Origin: Amygdalobacter indicium
GTDB lineage: Bacteria > Bacillota > Clostridia > Saccharofermentanales > Fastidiosipilaceae
Direction of reading: 5' to 3'
DNA: 64,000 nucleotides
Assembly: GCF_029101545.1 (NCBI RefSeq)
Contig: NZ_CP118866.1
Span: forward strand, 1,116,001-1,180,000
This document shows, one piece after another, positions 18,303 to 26,375 of the stretch. The position numbers and the translations under genes were made by a program. The notes below the pieces were generated by a model. It was not told where the DNA came from. It ran no database searches and saw nothing but the letters and a program-made list of their open reading frames with translations. Position 1 is the first letter of the stretch. The number at the start of each line of letters is the position of its first letter.

Positions 18303-20717
18303 TTAATGCAAATCCGAGTTATCAATCTGTTTGATATGCCAAATATCTTTGACATAATCCTTAATTGTCCGGTCGGAGGAGAAATATGCACTCTTGGCAA
18401 TATTAACCAGGCAGAGTCTTGCCCAGACAGACGGATCGGAATAAAGCTCATTAATATGCTCATGCGCCTTGACATAAGCGGCAAAATCGGCCAAAACGAA
18501 ATACTCATCATTGCGGATAATCAAATCATTGTAAATATCAATGAAATCATCAGCTTCCGGACTGAAAGTCCGATCAATCAAAGAGTTGACCGCCTGCATA
18601 ATGCGCGGGTCGTTTTTATAATAATCGACACTGACATAATGACTGCGCAAGTCTTCAATCTCATTGTCTCTTAAGCCGAAAATCTCACAATTTTCCATAC
18701 CGACGCGCTCGGAAATCTCGACATTGGCTCCATCCATCGTTCCCAGAGTAATTGCACCGTTCATCATGAACTTCATGTTGCCGGTACCGCTGGCTTCCTT
18801 ACCGGCTGTAGAAATTTGTTCCGACACGTCGCTGGCATTCATCAAGTATTCCGCCACCGTTACACGATAGTTGGGAATAAAGACCACTTTAATAAATTTG
18901 GCTGCCTGCGGATCATTATCAATTTTTTGCGCTACACAATTAATTAACTTAATAATCTTTTTCGCCAGAACATAGGCCGGAGCGGCTTTGGCGCCGAAGA
19001 GGAAAGTCGTTTTGGGCATAGTAAAATTCGGCTCGGTTTTAATTCGATGATACAGATAGATAACATGCAGGATGTTCATCAGTTGCCGTTTGTAAGCATG
19101 CAAACGTTTAGCCTGAGTATCAAAAATCGAATTCGGGTCAACATCAATGTTGTAATTATCTTTTAAGAAGCGGCAAAGTTCCAACTTACGGGTATATTTG
19201 ACTTTCATAAAATCTTTCTGCAACTTCTTATCATCAACAAATTGCAGCAATTTCTCGATCTGACTGAAATCGGTTTGGAATTCCGGGCCGATTTTCTTCG
19301 TCAACAATTCCGTCAACTCCGGGTTGGAATAAAGCAACCATCTTCTTTGGGTAATACCATTAGTTTTATTGTTGAATTTTTCCGGCATAAAATTGAAGAA
19401 ATCACGGAAAAGATCATCTACCAGAATCTGTGTATGCAACTTGGCAACGCCGTTGACACTGAAAGAACCGACGATACTTAAATGTGCCATTCTGACTTGA
19501 TTATCATGAATGATCGCCATTCTTTCAACTAAATCACGGTCATGTGATTTCTCAAAAACAGTTTCCCGGAAACGTCTGTCTATTTCTTCAATAATAGAAT
19601 ATACACGCGGCAGAAGTGTACGAATGTACTCAACCGGCCACTTCTCGAGCGCTTCCGACATAACGGTATGATTAGTGTAAGCGAACACTTTGCTGACAAT
19701 CGACCAGGCTTTGTCCCATTCATAACCGTAATCATCCAACATTATACGCATCAACTCGGCAATACTCATAGCCGGATGGGTATCATTCAATTGAATGCAA
19801 ACCTTATCCGCCAAATTATCGAGTGACGGATTCTTCTGTAAATGGTTCTTGACAATGCTGCCCAAACCGGCCGCGATGAAGAAATACTCCTGCTTAATAC
19901 GGATGTATTTACCTTCAACCGTACTGTCGTCCGGATAAACATTCAGGCAAATTTGATTAACTTCGTTCAAATATTTGATAAAGTCCTGATTAGCCGGTAA
20001 ATTGTCCGACGCTTCGGCCGACCACATCCGTAAAATATTGGTGCAATTGGTATTAGCTCCGACGACAGGCATATCATAAGGAACAGCCAGAACTTCCTGT
20101 GCATCGACATGTTCGAAGTTCAAGCGGCCTGTTTCATAATTCATCGTAACTTTAACATGACCGTAGAATTTAACTTTAACAGCCTCATCCGGATGTCTTG
20201 TTTCCCAGCCGTTGCCGTTACGTAACCACTGATCAGGCACTTCCACCTGCTCATTATTGACAATAAGTTGCTTAAATAAGCCGTATTGATAACGAATGGT
20301 ATTACCGTTACCGGGCAAACGCAATGTTGCCAGCGAATCAAGGAAGCAGGCAGCTAAGCGGCCCAAACCGCCGTTACCCAAACCGGCATCGCCTTCGATA
20401 TCCTCCAGTTTGTTCAAATCAATACCGAAATCCGCCAAACCGGATTGTACTAACTTGTATAAACCTAAATTCATCAAATTATTAGTCAATAAACGACCCA
20501 ATAAAAATTCCAAGCTGAAATAATACATCTTCTTCTGGGAAGTTTTTTGTAAGTAATTGTTGGTCTTATAAACATTGGAATTAGCATGTGCCTTAATCAT
20601 TCCGACTAAAGTCAAAAACTTCTCGACATCGGTTGCCTGTTCAATGGATTTACCGAAGTTGTTCTGCATAGCTTCGATATAAGCGTTCTTAAAGCTCTCT
20701 TTCGTATCAAAAAACAT
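18303..20717 (-). CDS. glgP: Glycogen/maltodextrin phosphorylase
   Basis: Pyridoxal-phosphate enzyme releasing glucose 1-phosphate from alpha-1,4-glucans. The 804 residues are normal for the family. Visible are DAGLGNGGLGRLAACFLDSLATL in the N-terminal half, the glucan-site region NDTHPAMSIAELMR, RLHAYKRQLMNILH, and the phosphorylase signature EASGTGNMKFMMNGA, whose Lys holds PLP. The start ATG is preceded by a GGGGAT sequence. It is divergent from tRNA-Leu and upstream of pullulanase; together they would degrade branched glucans to glucose 1-phosphate. Confidence 0.97.
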   Translation of the reverse strand: MFFDTKESFKNAYIEAMQNNFGKSIEQATDVEKFLTLVGMIKAHANSNVYKTNNYLQKTSQKKMYYFSLEFLLGRLLTNNLMNLGLYKLVQSGLADFGIDLNKLEDIEGDAGLGNGGLGRLAACFLDSLATLRLPGNGNTIRYQYGLFKQLIVNNEQVEVPDQWLRNGNGWETRHPDEAVKVKFYGHVKVTMNYETGRLNFEHVDAQEVLAVPYDMPVVGANTNCTNILRMWSAEASDNLPANQDFIKYLNEVNQICLNVYPDDSTVEGKYIRIKQEYFFIAAGLGSIVKNHLQKNPSLDNLADKVCIQLNDTHPAMSIAELMRIMLDDYGYEWDKAWSIVSKVFAYTNHTVMSEALEKWPVEYIRTLLPRVYSIIEEIDRRFRETVFEKSHDRDLVERMAIIHDNQVRMAHLSIVGSFSVNGVAKLHTQILVDDLFRDFFNFMPEKFNNKTNGITQRRWLLYSNPELTELLTKKIGPEFQTDFSQIEKLLQFVDDKKLQKDFMKVKYTRKLELCRFLKDNYNIDVDPNSIFDTQAKRLHAYKRQLMNILHVIYLYHRIKTEPNFTMPKTTFLFGAKAAPAYVLAKKIIKLINCVAQKIDNDPQAAKFIKVVFIPNYRVTVAEYLMNASDVSEQISTAGKEASGTGNMKFMMNGAITLGTMDGANVEISERVGMENCEIFGLRDNEIEDLRSHYVSVDYYKNDPRIMQAVNSLIDRTFSPEADDFIDIYNDLIIRNDEYFVLADFAAYVKAHEHINELYSDPSVWARLCLVNIAKSAYFSSDRTIKDYVKDIWHIKQIDNSDLH

Positions 20718-20897
20718 GGGCTATCCCCTTTTCAAATAATTGAGTCAGGTCGTAATAAAACAAGTTATACCACCATCCCTTTTTGTCATCTATGAATGTA
20801 ACACATATGAACTTAAGATTAAAGGGGTAGAAGCTATTGCTTGATAATTATCACAAATTATTTCTTGCAAAATTAGCAGAAATAGCAAAATTGCCTA

Positions 20898-20926
20898 TTG
20901 ACAATACCAAACGTTTGTCGTATTAT
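20898..20926 (+). promoter_or_regulatory. Promoter of the tRNA-Leu/tRNA-Val unit
   Basis: TTGACA, a 17-base spacer and TATTAT lie 17 bp upstream of tRNA-Leu. The spacer contains the perfect palindrome CAAACGTTTG (20908-20917), which resembles the core of LacI-family operators; this may be coincidence. Confidence 0.75.
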
Positions 20927-20943
20927 ACTTCCTGTTCACACCT

Positions 20944-21025
20944 GCTGGCGTGATGGAATTGGTAGACGTACTGGACTCAAAATCCAGCGGGGCGACCCGT
21001 GCCGGTTCGACTCCGGCCGCCAGCA
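20944..21025 (+). tRNA. tRNA-Leu (CAA)
   Basis: Eighty-two bases with a long variable arm. Acceptor GCTGGCG pairs with CGCCAGC, discriminator A. The anticodon loop CTCAAAA between CTGGA and TCCAG gives CAA. CCA is not encoded. Confidence 0.96.
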
Positions 21026-21033
21026 TTTTTCCC

Positions 21034-21106
21034 GGAAGATTAGCTCAGCTGGGAGAGCACCTGCCTTACAAGCAGGGGGTCGTCGGTTCGAGCCCGGCAT
21101 CTTCCA
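21034..21106 (+). tRNA. tRNA-Val (TAC)
   Basis: Seventy-three bases. Acceptor GGAAGAT pairs with ATCTTCC, discriminator A. The anticodon loop CTTACAA between CCTGC and GCAGG gives TAC. It is eight bases after tRNA-Leu and shares its transcript. CCA is not encoded. Confidence 0.97.
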
Positions 21107-21127
21107 TAGATTTTATTTCTTATATTG

Positions 21128-21151
21128 AACAACCTCGCGGTTGTTTTTTTT
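21128..21151 (+). terminator. Intrinsic terminator of the tRNA-Leu/Val unit
   Basis: AACAACC and GGTTGTT form a perfect 7-bp stem with a four-base loop and run into a stretch of T. It directly abuts the left 30-bp direct repeat. Confidence 0.85.
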
Positions 21152-21181
21152 GCTTTTTTCTTATCTTCCCTTCCCGTTCTC
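21152..21181. repeat. Left 30-bp direct repeat flanking the Abi gene
   Basis: An exact 30-base copy of 22470-22499 in the same orientation (pyrimidine-rich, starting GCTTTTTTC and ending CCCGTTCTC). The bases just outside differ, so the match is exactly 30 bp. It lies 45 bp after tRNA-Val. Confidence 0.9.
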
Positions 21182-21287
21182 AACTGTTCACGGGGCAAAC
21201 ACCAATCCGCGCCGAAAAGTCGTTTTTACCGTATTAATCGAAATTAATCAAAGGCTTTAACTATTCATCTTGTCGTGACAGGAGTAA

Positions 21288-22241
21288 CTATTTCAACAGT
21301 TGTAAATCCTGAAGGTCAATTCCCATAATATTCAAAATCTCGGAAAAACTTACCGAGTGAAAGGCTTTTCTGTATTTTTCAAGTAATTTAGTAAGTTCTG
21401 AATAGAACTTCTGAAAATACTTCTTATCAAGCAATAGTTTTAAATATAAGATCGCCACTATAATACGAGAGTTATCATAATGCTCAAATTTGAAATGTTT
21501 AGCAACATTTGCAACTTTCACATTTCTAAAATTGGAATTATACAATCGTTCGTCATGAGCACATTTATTTCTAACTAAGTTAATAATCTTTAATGCAGAA
21601 GCTAAATCAGCACCGGATATTCGCAAAACGTTATTAGACACGTACTGTTTTACATATTTATCATAATAAAATTTTGCTATCACATTCTTATCCGCATCAA
21701 TTAATATATCATAAAGGTGAGCCAGATTACCTATAGTAAGATAGTTTACTAAAACCCATAAAGGTACGGCACCATACTCTTCTATGTAATGCTTGATAGC
21801 ACCTTCTTTATCGACCTTGTCATGGATGGTTTTTGTGAGAATAGCAATCTGTTGCAGAACTTTTTTCGGATTATTCTCAACATAGTTTTTAATTTCCAAA
21901 TAAGAGTTAGGCTTAGGATATTTCCTGCAGAATTCATGTGATATGACCGTTTTAAATGAATTTTCGAATATTAGAACATATTTGAGAAATATAAATCTCA
22001 ATTCACGGTCAAACAAAAACAATGCTTTTAACTCGTTAAAATGAGTTCCTTTGCGATACTGCTCCGATATTATCGGTTTATTATCATCGGTTCTTTCCAA
22101 GAATAAATCTTTATATCCGTTGATAATATTATAATAGTTTTCTGTTTCTAAGAATCTTTTAGGCTGACCGTTAGTGGGAACTTCAAGGCCTCGACTTCGT
22201 AGTATTGCTAATTGCTGATTGAATGTTTTATACTCTTTCAC
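21288..22241 (-). CDS. Abi_2 (AbiD/AbiF-like) HEPN-type abortive infection protein
   Basis: A 317-residue helical protein of the Abi-like family. The N-terminal part matches the family start (QQLAILRSRGL, then NYYNIINGYKDLFL) followed by FDRELRFIFLKYVLIFENSFK. Near the C-terminus RNKCAHDERLYN provides the R-x4-H motif of HEPN ribonucleases. Relatives stop phage spread by shutting down the infected cell, probably by RNA cleavage. I take the GTG at 22241 as start, with GAGGTG eight bases upstream; a GTG at 22250 overlaps that site. The gene is visibly more AT-rich than its neighbours and is alone between two exact direct repeats beside tRNA-Val, which suggests horizontal gain. Family call firm, target unknown. 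Confidence 0.85.
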   Translation of the reverse strand: MKEYKTFNQQLAILRSRGLEVPTNGQPKRFLETENYYNIINGYKDLFLERTDDNKPIISEQYRKGTHFNELKALFLFDRELRFIFLKYVLIFENSFKTVISHEFCRKYPKPNSYLEIKNYVENNPKKVLQQIAILTKTIHDKVDKEGAIKHYIEEYGAVPLWVLVNYLTIGNLAHLYDILIDADKNVIAKFYYDKYVKQYVSNNVLRISGADLASALKIINLVRNKCAHDERLYNSNFRNVKVANVAKHFKFEHYDNSRIIVAILYLKLLLDKKYFQKFYSELTKLLEKYRKAFHSVSFSEILNIMGIDLQDLQLLK

Positions 22242-22253
22242 TCCGCACACCTC

Positions 22254-22289
22254 AAAAAAAATGGCCAGGGCACCGTATGCTTCCTGACC
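22254..22289 (-). terminator. Terminator/attenuator in the leader of the Abi gene
   Basis: On the minus strand GGTCAGG and CCTGGCC form a 7-bp stem (one G-T pair) with a 13-base loop, followed by A and eight T. The T run abuts the GAGGTG ribosome binding site of the Abi gene, and a promoter lies 15 bp upstream. Confidence 0.65.
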
Positions 22290-22304
22290 TAATCCTATGC
22301 TTAA

Positions 22305-22333
22305 AGTTTATTCTGTAAGTTTTGGTTTGTCAA
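22305..22333 (-). promoter_or_regulatory. Promoter of the Abi gene
   Basis: On the minus strand TTGACA, a 17-base spacer and TAAACT lie about 65 bp upstream of the Abi start codon. The predicted leader contains the terminator hairpin. Confidence 0.6.
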
Positions 22334-22469
22334 GATACTATTAATCTATTTTGCTATTAATCTGTGATAATTTCACCCCTGTAACAACAGATTAATTCCG
22401 GGCTGTTAATTCTAAAAGTTAGTTGAATACTTACTTGCAGTTACACAAGTTAGTAAACCGTTTTTGAGG
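22334..22469. other. Non-coding right flank of the Abi segment
   Basis: This AT-rich stretch lies between the Abi promoter and the right direct repeat, within a 336-bp gene-free interval (22242-22577). I see no ORF, tRNA-like fold or transposase remnant in it. Confidence 0.5.
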
Positions 22470-22499
22470 GCTTTTTTCTTATCTTCCCTTCCCGTTCTC
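22470..22499. repeat. Right 30-bp direct repeat flanking the Abi gene
   Basis: Exact copy of 21152-21181, 1318 bp further on. It is immediately followed by the perfect 12-bp palindrome GGCGACGTCGCC (22500-22511), absent after the left copy. Confidence 0.9.
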
Positions 22500-22511
22500 G
22501 GCGACGTCGCC
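22500..22511. repeat. Perfect 12-bp palindrome abutting the right direct repeat
   Basis: GGCGACGTCGCC, GC-rich in an AT-rich intergenic region, touching the end of the direct repeat. It could be a recombinase or regulator binding site; only the symmetry and position are evidence. Confidence 0.5.
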
Positions 22512-22517
22512 TGATAC

Positions 22518-22546
22518 AAAAAAAGGACCGGCGAAAGCCGATCCTT
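22518..22546 (-). terminator. Intrinsic terminator of the malEFG operon
   Basis: On the minus strand a 10-bp stem (AAGGATCGGC with GCCGGTCCTT, one mismatch) and a TTTC loop are followed by seven T, 31 bp after the malG stop codon. Confidence 0.85.
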
Positions 22547-22577
22547 AAATTGCGTTATATTGTCGTGCTGCAGACAA

Positions 22578-23438
22578 TCAGCCTTTGGCACCGCCTGCCG
22601 TCACGCCGCCGACATAATACTTCTGCATGGAAATAAACAGCAAAGTAATCGGTATGGCCACGATGACCGCTCCGGCACAAAACTCCGTAAAATAGTTATA
22701 AATATTTTCTCGAGTCAGCATCTGATACAAGCCTAACGCTACTGTGTACTTGCTATAGGCATCTTTCATGATAACGGATACGAAAATAAAATCGACCCAC
22801 GGTCCGATGAAAGAACACAAAATAGTGTAGATAACAACAGGCTTACTCATAGGTAAGATAATGTACCAGAAAACCTGATTCTTTGTACAGCCGTCGACCA
22901 GAGCCGCTTCATCGATGCTCTTGGGCACAGTGTCAAAGAAACCTTTAACAATGTAATAACCCATAGCCGCACCGCCGCTGTAAACCAGAACCAAAGCCGC
23001 CAAACTTTGCGTCAAGCCGAAAGCTTTCAAGATATGATAAATAGCAATCATACTCATAAAGCCGGGGAACATGCCCAAAACCAGAATAATATTCATCAAC
23101 GGTTTACGAGCTTTAAAACGCAAACGGCTGAATGCATAACCGGTCAACAGGACCAAAATGGTACTGATGATGCAGGTAAACACGGCAACAATAAAGGTAT
23201 TAAGAAACCACTGTGGGAAATTGAACAGTTTTGTATCGGTGAACAGCCGCACATAATTATCCAAAGTCCAACCTTTCGGCACAATATATGAAATAAACGC
23301 ACCCTTTTCCTCACGGAAGCTCTGCATAACCAGCCAAACGACCGGCAGGACCCACAAAACTGACAAAACCAGCAGAAAAACGTGAGTCAGAATGCCGTAG
23401 AGTAAACGGGAAGTTTTAACTGATGAAGTCGTCTTCAT
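22578..23438 (-). CDS. malG: Maltodextrin-type ABC transporter permease MalG
   Basis: Inner-membrane permease for carbohydrate uptake. Six membrane helices are visible in 286 residues. The EAA loop that contacts the ATPase reads DEAALVDGCTKNQVFWYIILP (about residues 185-205). It ends AGGAKG like other MalG proteins. The ATG overlaps the malF stop by four bases, so the two permeases are translationally coupled. Association with pullulanase and glycogen phosphorylase supports maltodextrin as substrate, but specificity is inferred. Confidence 0.92.
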   Translation of the reverse strand: MKTTSSVKTSRLLYGILTHVFLLVLSVLWVLPVVWLVMQSFREEKGAFISYIVPKGWTLDNYVRLFTDTKLFNFPQWFLNTFIVAVFTCIISTILVLLTGYAFSRLRFKARKPLMNIILVLGMFPGFMSMIAIYHILKAFGLTQSLAALVLVYSGGAAMGYYIVKGFFDTVPKSIDEAALVDGCTKNQVFWYIILPMSKPVVIYTILCSFIGPWVDFIFVSVIMKDAYSKYTVALGLYQMLTRENIYNYFTEFCAGAVIVAIPITLLFISMQKYYVGGVTAGGAKG

Positions 23439-24841
23439 TGGAACTGTTCCTCCTCTTTTACCGCCTTAGCGTTGTTATATGCAATTAAGCTGACAACAGC
23501 CGTGATTACAAAGATAATGATACCGATGGTACTGGCCAAAGCGTAGTTCTTTTCCGATACGGTCAACTTGTATAACCAAGTAACCAGCAAATCGGTTTCA
23601 CCCGCCTGATACAGACCCAAGGTTTTCGGATCGCCTCCGGTCAAGAGGTAAATAACGTTGAAGTTATTGATGTTACCGACAAATTGAGTAATCAAATACG
23701 GTGTGGTTACCTGCAACATATAGGGCATTGTAATGGACGTGAACTGCTTTACCGGACTTGCGCCGTCGATTAAAGAGGCTTCATACAAGTTCTGCGGAAT
23801 ATTCATCAAGATACCGGTACAAATAAGCATCGTATACGGAATACCTACCCACAAGTTAACGACAATAACCGTAATCTTGGCAATCAAACCGTCAGTCAAG
23901 AACGGAATATAATGCTTGATCCAACCAAGTTGCAGAAGCAAACCGTTCAACGGACCTTCATCGAGCAAAAATTTCGACAAAAGCATCAAAGAAACGAATT
24001 GCGGGACAGCTATAGTAATAACGAAAAGCGTCCGCCACAGTTTCTGGAATTTGACTCTTTTTTGGTTAATAATAATAGCCAATATAATACCGAGGATGTA
24101 GTTCAGGAAAGTGGCGAAGAACGCCCAAACAATCGTCCAAACGAACAACTTTTGGAAGGTATGCGCCCACAAGGGGTTACCTACAAAAATTTGTTGGAAG
24201 TTATCCAATCCTACCCACGTAAACAGATTTCCCGGCGGCTGATGGTTTTTATTGAAGTTGGTGAAAGCCATCAAAATCATGAAGAGCAACGGTAAAACCG
24301 TAAACATGAAAGTTAAAATTGTCGGTAAAGTCAAAACCGTAATATGAAAACGTTCATTAAACAGCGCCTTTACTTCTTCATGGAAAGTCTCGGGGCGTTG
24401 ACCTGCAGCCAATAACTTCTGATTCTCATACGCATGTTTCACGTTGGCATAGTGTAAAGCGATAAATGCAATCCACATAATGACAGCTAAAACACCGAAG
24501 AGCAAAATCAGCATGGAGTTATGTCCCGGCACAACATCATAAATTTCCGTAGCTTCATTGTATACTTCAACTTGAGCTTGCGTACCCAAGGAAGATAATA
24601 GCTTCAAATAATATATTCCGTCTTTGAGCATATAGCCGAAGAATGCCAATTCTAAGACCAAATACACCAGGCCGTGCACAATCTGATGATTGAGAAAGCT
24701 GCCGGCACCCATGACGATATAGGAAAGCCTAGTTTTATAATCACCCTTTACGAAGAAGGTGACATAGTTAATAAAAAAAGCAGCGATGGCGTGGAAAAAA
24801 TTTGCCGTACCTGCTTTTACATGGTTTAACCAATTGCTCAT
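23435..24841 (-). CDS. malF: Maltodextrin-type ABC transporter permease MalF
   Basis: A 468-residue permease with an extra N-terminal membrane region (helices near 20-40, 55-80 and 110-130) before the core permease domain that starts near 170. The EAA loop reads YEASLIDGASPVKQFTSITMP. The LTGGDP segment is typical of MalF. It is separated from malE by a terminator hairpin and overlaps malG. No MalK-type ATPase gene is nearby; such systems often borrow a shared MsmX-like ATPase. Confidence 0.92.
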   Translation of the reverse strand: MSNWLNHVKAGTANFFHAIAAFFINYVTFFVKGDYKTRLSYIVMGAGSFLNHQIVHGLVYLVLELAFFGYMLKDGIYYLKLLSSLGTQAQVEVYNEATEIYDVVPGHNSMLILLFGVLAVIMWIAFIALHYANVKHAYENQKLLAAGQRPETFHEEVKALFNERFHITVLTLPTILTFMFTVLPLLFMILMAFTNFNKNHQPPGNLFTWVGLDNFQQIFVGNPLWAHTFQKLFVWTIVWAFFATFLNYILGIILAIIINQKRVKFQKLWRTLFVITIAVPQFVSLMLLSKFLLDEGPLNGLLLQLGWIKHYIPFLTDGLIAKITVIVVNLWVGIPYTMLICTGILMNIPQNLYEASLIDGASPVKQFTSITMPYMLQVTTPYLITQFVGNINNFNVIYLLTGGDPKTLGLYQAGETDLLVTWLYKLTVSEKNYALASTIGIIIFVITAVVSLIAYNNAKAVKEEEQFQ

Positions 24842-24856
24842 ACCGTCCCCTTTATC

Positions 24857-24889
24857 AAAAAAAGAGGCGAGCTTAATAAGCCCACCTCT
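24857..24889 (-). terminator. Intercistronic terminator between malE and malF
   Basis: On the minus strand a continuous 12-bp stem with a three-base loop (AGAGGTGGGCTT with AAGCTCGCCTCT, G-U pairs included) is followed by seven T. It fills the 57-bp gap after malE and probably limits permease transcripts relative to malE. Confidence 0.85.
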
Positions 24890-24898
24890 CTTGAACTA

Positions 24899-26182
24899 TT
24901 ACTTAGTAGCAGGTTGCTGAATTTGTTTGACCATTTCGTCCAACAATTTCTTAACACTCTCTGTGCTCTTATCCAACATAGCTTTACCGAAAGCACCGGC
25001 CGGGTTCCAGTAAGAACCTAAAACATTGTTTTGAGAAACAGAGAACTTCTGTTGTGCCATCAAAGCGGACAAAGCGACATCCTTCTTAACAGCTTCACTT
25101 TGTTGAACTTTGAGGTTGGCAGGGCCTGTACCGCGCATCTGGAAACGTTTGGCTTGAGACTCTTCGCTTGTCAGGAACATAGCCAAATCCATAGCTTCAG
25201 CCTTGTGCTTGGAGTGAGAGTTGATACCGTAGCCCTTATAACCGGCGAAAGAACCCATTTGTACTTTCTTACCGGCAGCTGTGAAGGTCGGCAATTTAGC
25301 AGCAGCATAACCGTCGCCCAAAATCTTCTTCAAGTCGGCAGCGTTCCAAGTACCGGAAACAGCAGCGCACAATGTGCCCTTAGTGAATCCTTCCTTCATA
25401 GCGTTGTCATCACCTGTAGCAAACGCAGGGCTGGCAGCGAAAGCCTTGATAGCTTCACCGGCTGCAACACCGTTGGCATCGTTGAAGTTAACTTTCTGGA
25501 CACCCTTGTCGTCAACTTCGAACTTACCGCCGTTACCTACGAAGAAAGAAGCGATGTACCAACCGTTGGCAATGTCCATATGGACTTTCTTCTTAGCTTT
25601 GGCAGCCTTGGCCAACATTGTATCCAAATCCTTGACATCGTCAGCGCTTAAAACACGCTTATCATAGTACATGAAGTAACCGTTATCGGCAGCAAACGGG
25701 AAAGCGTAAAGATCCTTACCGATTGAGAAAGCATCAGCGCCTGTCTCCTGTTTTGTGATGTATTCAAGATCATTCTTACGTGAAACTTTAGTCAAAGCAC
25801 CGGCCTTAACCAACTCTTTGACCTGATCGTTCGGCATAGCGAAAACGTCTGCAGCTGCATCCAAATCTTCCAAAACTTTGGTTTGAGCATCAGGCTCACC
25901 GACAACGCTGACTTGGATATCGAACTTCTTATCCTTGTGTGCAGCCTCGAAAGCCTTAACGCGCTCGTTCAGGAATTCCTGATCATCCTGTGAGCCCCAA
26001 AGTTTCAAAGAGATAGCGCCGGCAGCCGGTTTCTTATCATCTTTTTGCTTTTCTGTTGCTTTACCGGCAGTAGCCTTATTGGACTCAGCCGGTTTCTTGC
26101 TGTCTGTTCCTGTCTTAGGAGCACAAGCAACCATTCCCAGCATCATTGTGCCGGCAACTAAAAGTGAAAATAACTTTTTCAT
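24899..26182 (-). CDS. malE: Maltodextrin-binding lipoprotein MalE
   Basis: Solute-binding protein of the ABC importer, held on the outer membrane face by a lipid. The signal ends GMVAC with the lipidated Cys at 20, followed by a Lys/Ala/Thr-rich linker to about 55. The mature domain begins SLKLWGSQDD and has the extracellular-binding family 1 pattern, including EGFTKGTLCAAVSGTWNAAD, YKGYGINSHSKHK and AMDLAMFLTSEESQ. It ends with a helical region. It is first in the operon, with a good GGGGAG ribosome binding site and an inverted repeat just upstream. Confidence 0.93.
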   Translation of the reverse strand: MKKLFSLLVAGTMMLGMVACAPKTGTDSKKPAESNKATAGKATEKQKDDKKPAAGAISLKLWGSQDDQEFLNERVKAFEAAHKDKKFDIQVSVVGEPDAQTKVLEDLDAAADVFAMPNDQVKELVKAGALTKVSRKNDLEYITKQETGADAFSIGKDLYAFPFAADNGYFMYYDKRVLSADDVKDLDTMLAKAAKAKKKVHMDIANGWYIASFFVGNGGKFEVDDKGVQKVNFNDANGVAAGEAIKAFAASPAFATGDDNAMKEGFTKGTLCAAVSGTWNAADLKKILGDGYAAAKLPTFTAAGKKVQMGSFAGYKGYGINSHSKHKAEAMDLAMFLTSEESQAKRFQMRGTGPANLKVQQSEAVKKDVALSALMAQQKFSVSQNNVLGSYWNPAGAFGKAMLDKSTESVKKLLDEMVKQIQQPATK

Positions 26183-26212
26183 TTAATCTCCCCTTTCAAT
26201 CTTACGATTGGT

Positions 26213-26226
26213 GTAGTATTTACTAC
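26213..26226 (-). promoter_or_regulatory. Possible operator upstream of malE
   Basis: GTAGTA-TT-TACTAC is a perfect inverted repeat 31-44 bp before the malE start codon, in the region where the transcript should begin. No regulator gene is adjacent. Confidence 0.4.
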
Positions 26227-26375
26227 TTATTTACTTAATACCTTACATTATTTCTCTAAAAAAATCAAGGAAAAGGAGGTACAAATAATATCTTTTAGTG
26301 CAAACTGCACAAAAATTGTAATTTTTTGTCCGGAATTACAATTTGTCCTTATTTGATATTACTATCATCCGGCTG

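Noticed and set aside
21034..21181. Integration into the 3' end of tRNA-Val (classic att site)
   Set aside because: The 30-bp repeat lies downstream of the tRNA and its terminator and does not match the tRNA 3' end, so it is not a standard tRNA attachment site.
20898..21237. Two plus-strand open frames overlapping tRNA-Leu and tRNA-Val
   Set aside because: They run through complete tRNA genes and have no ribosome binding site or recognisable protein features.
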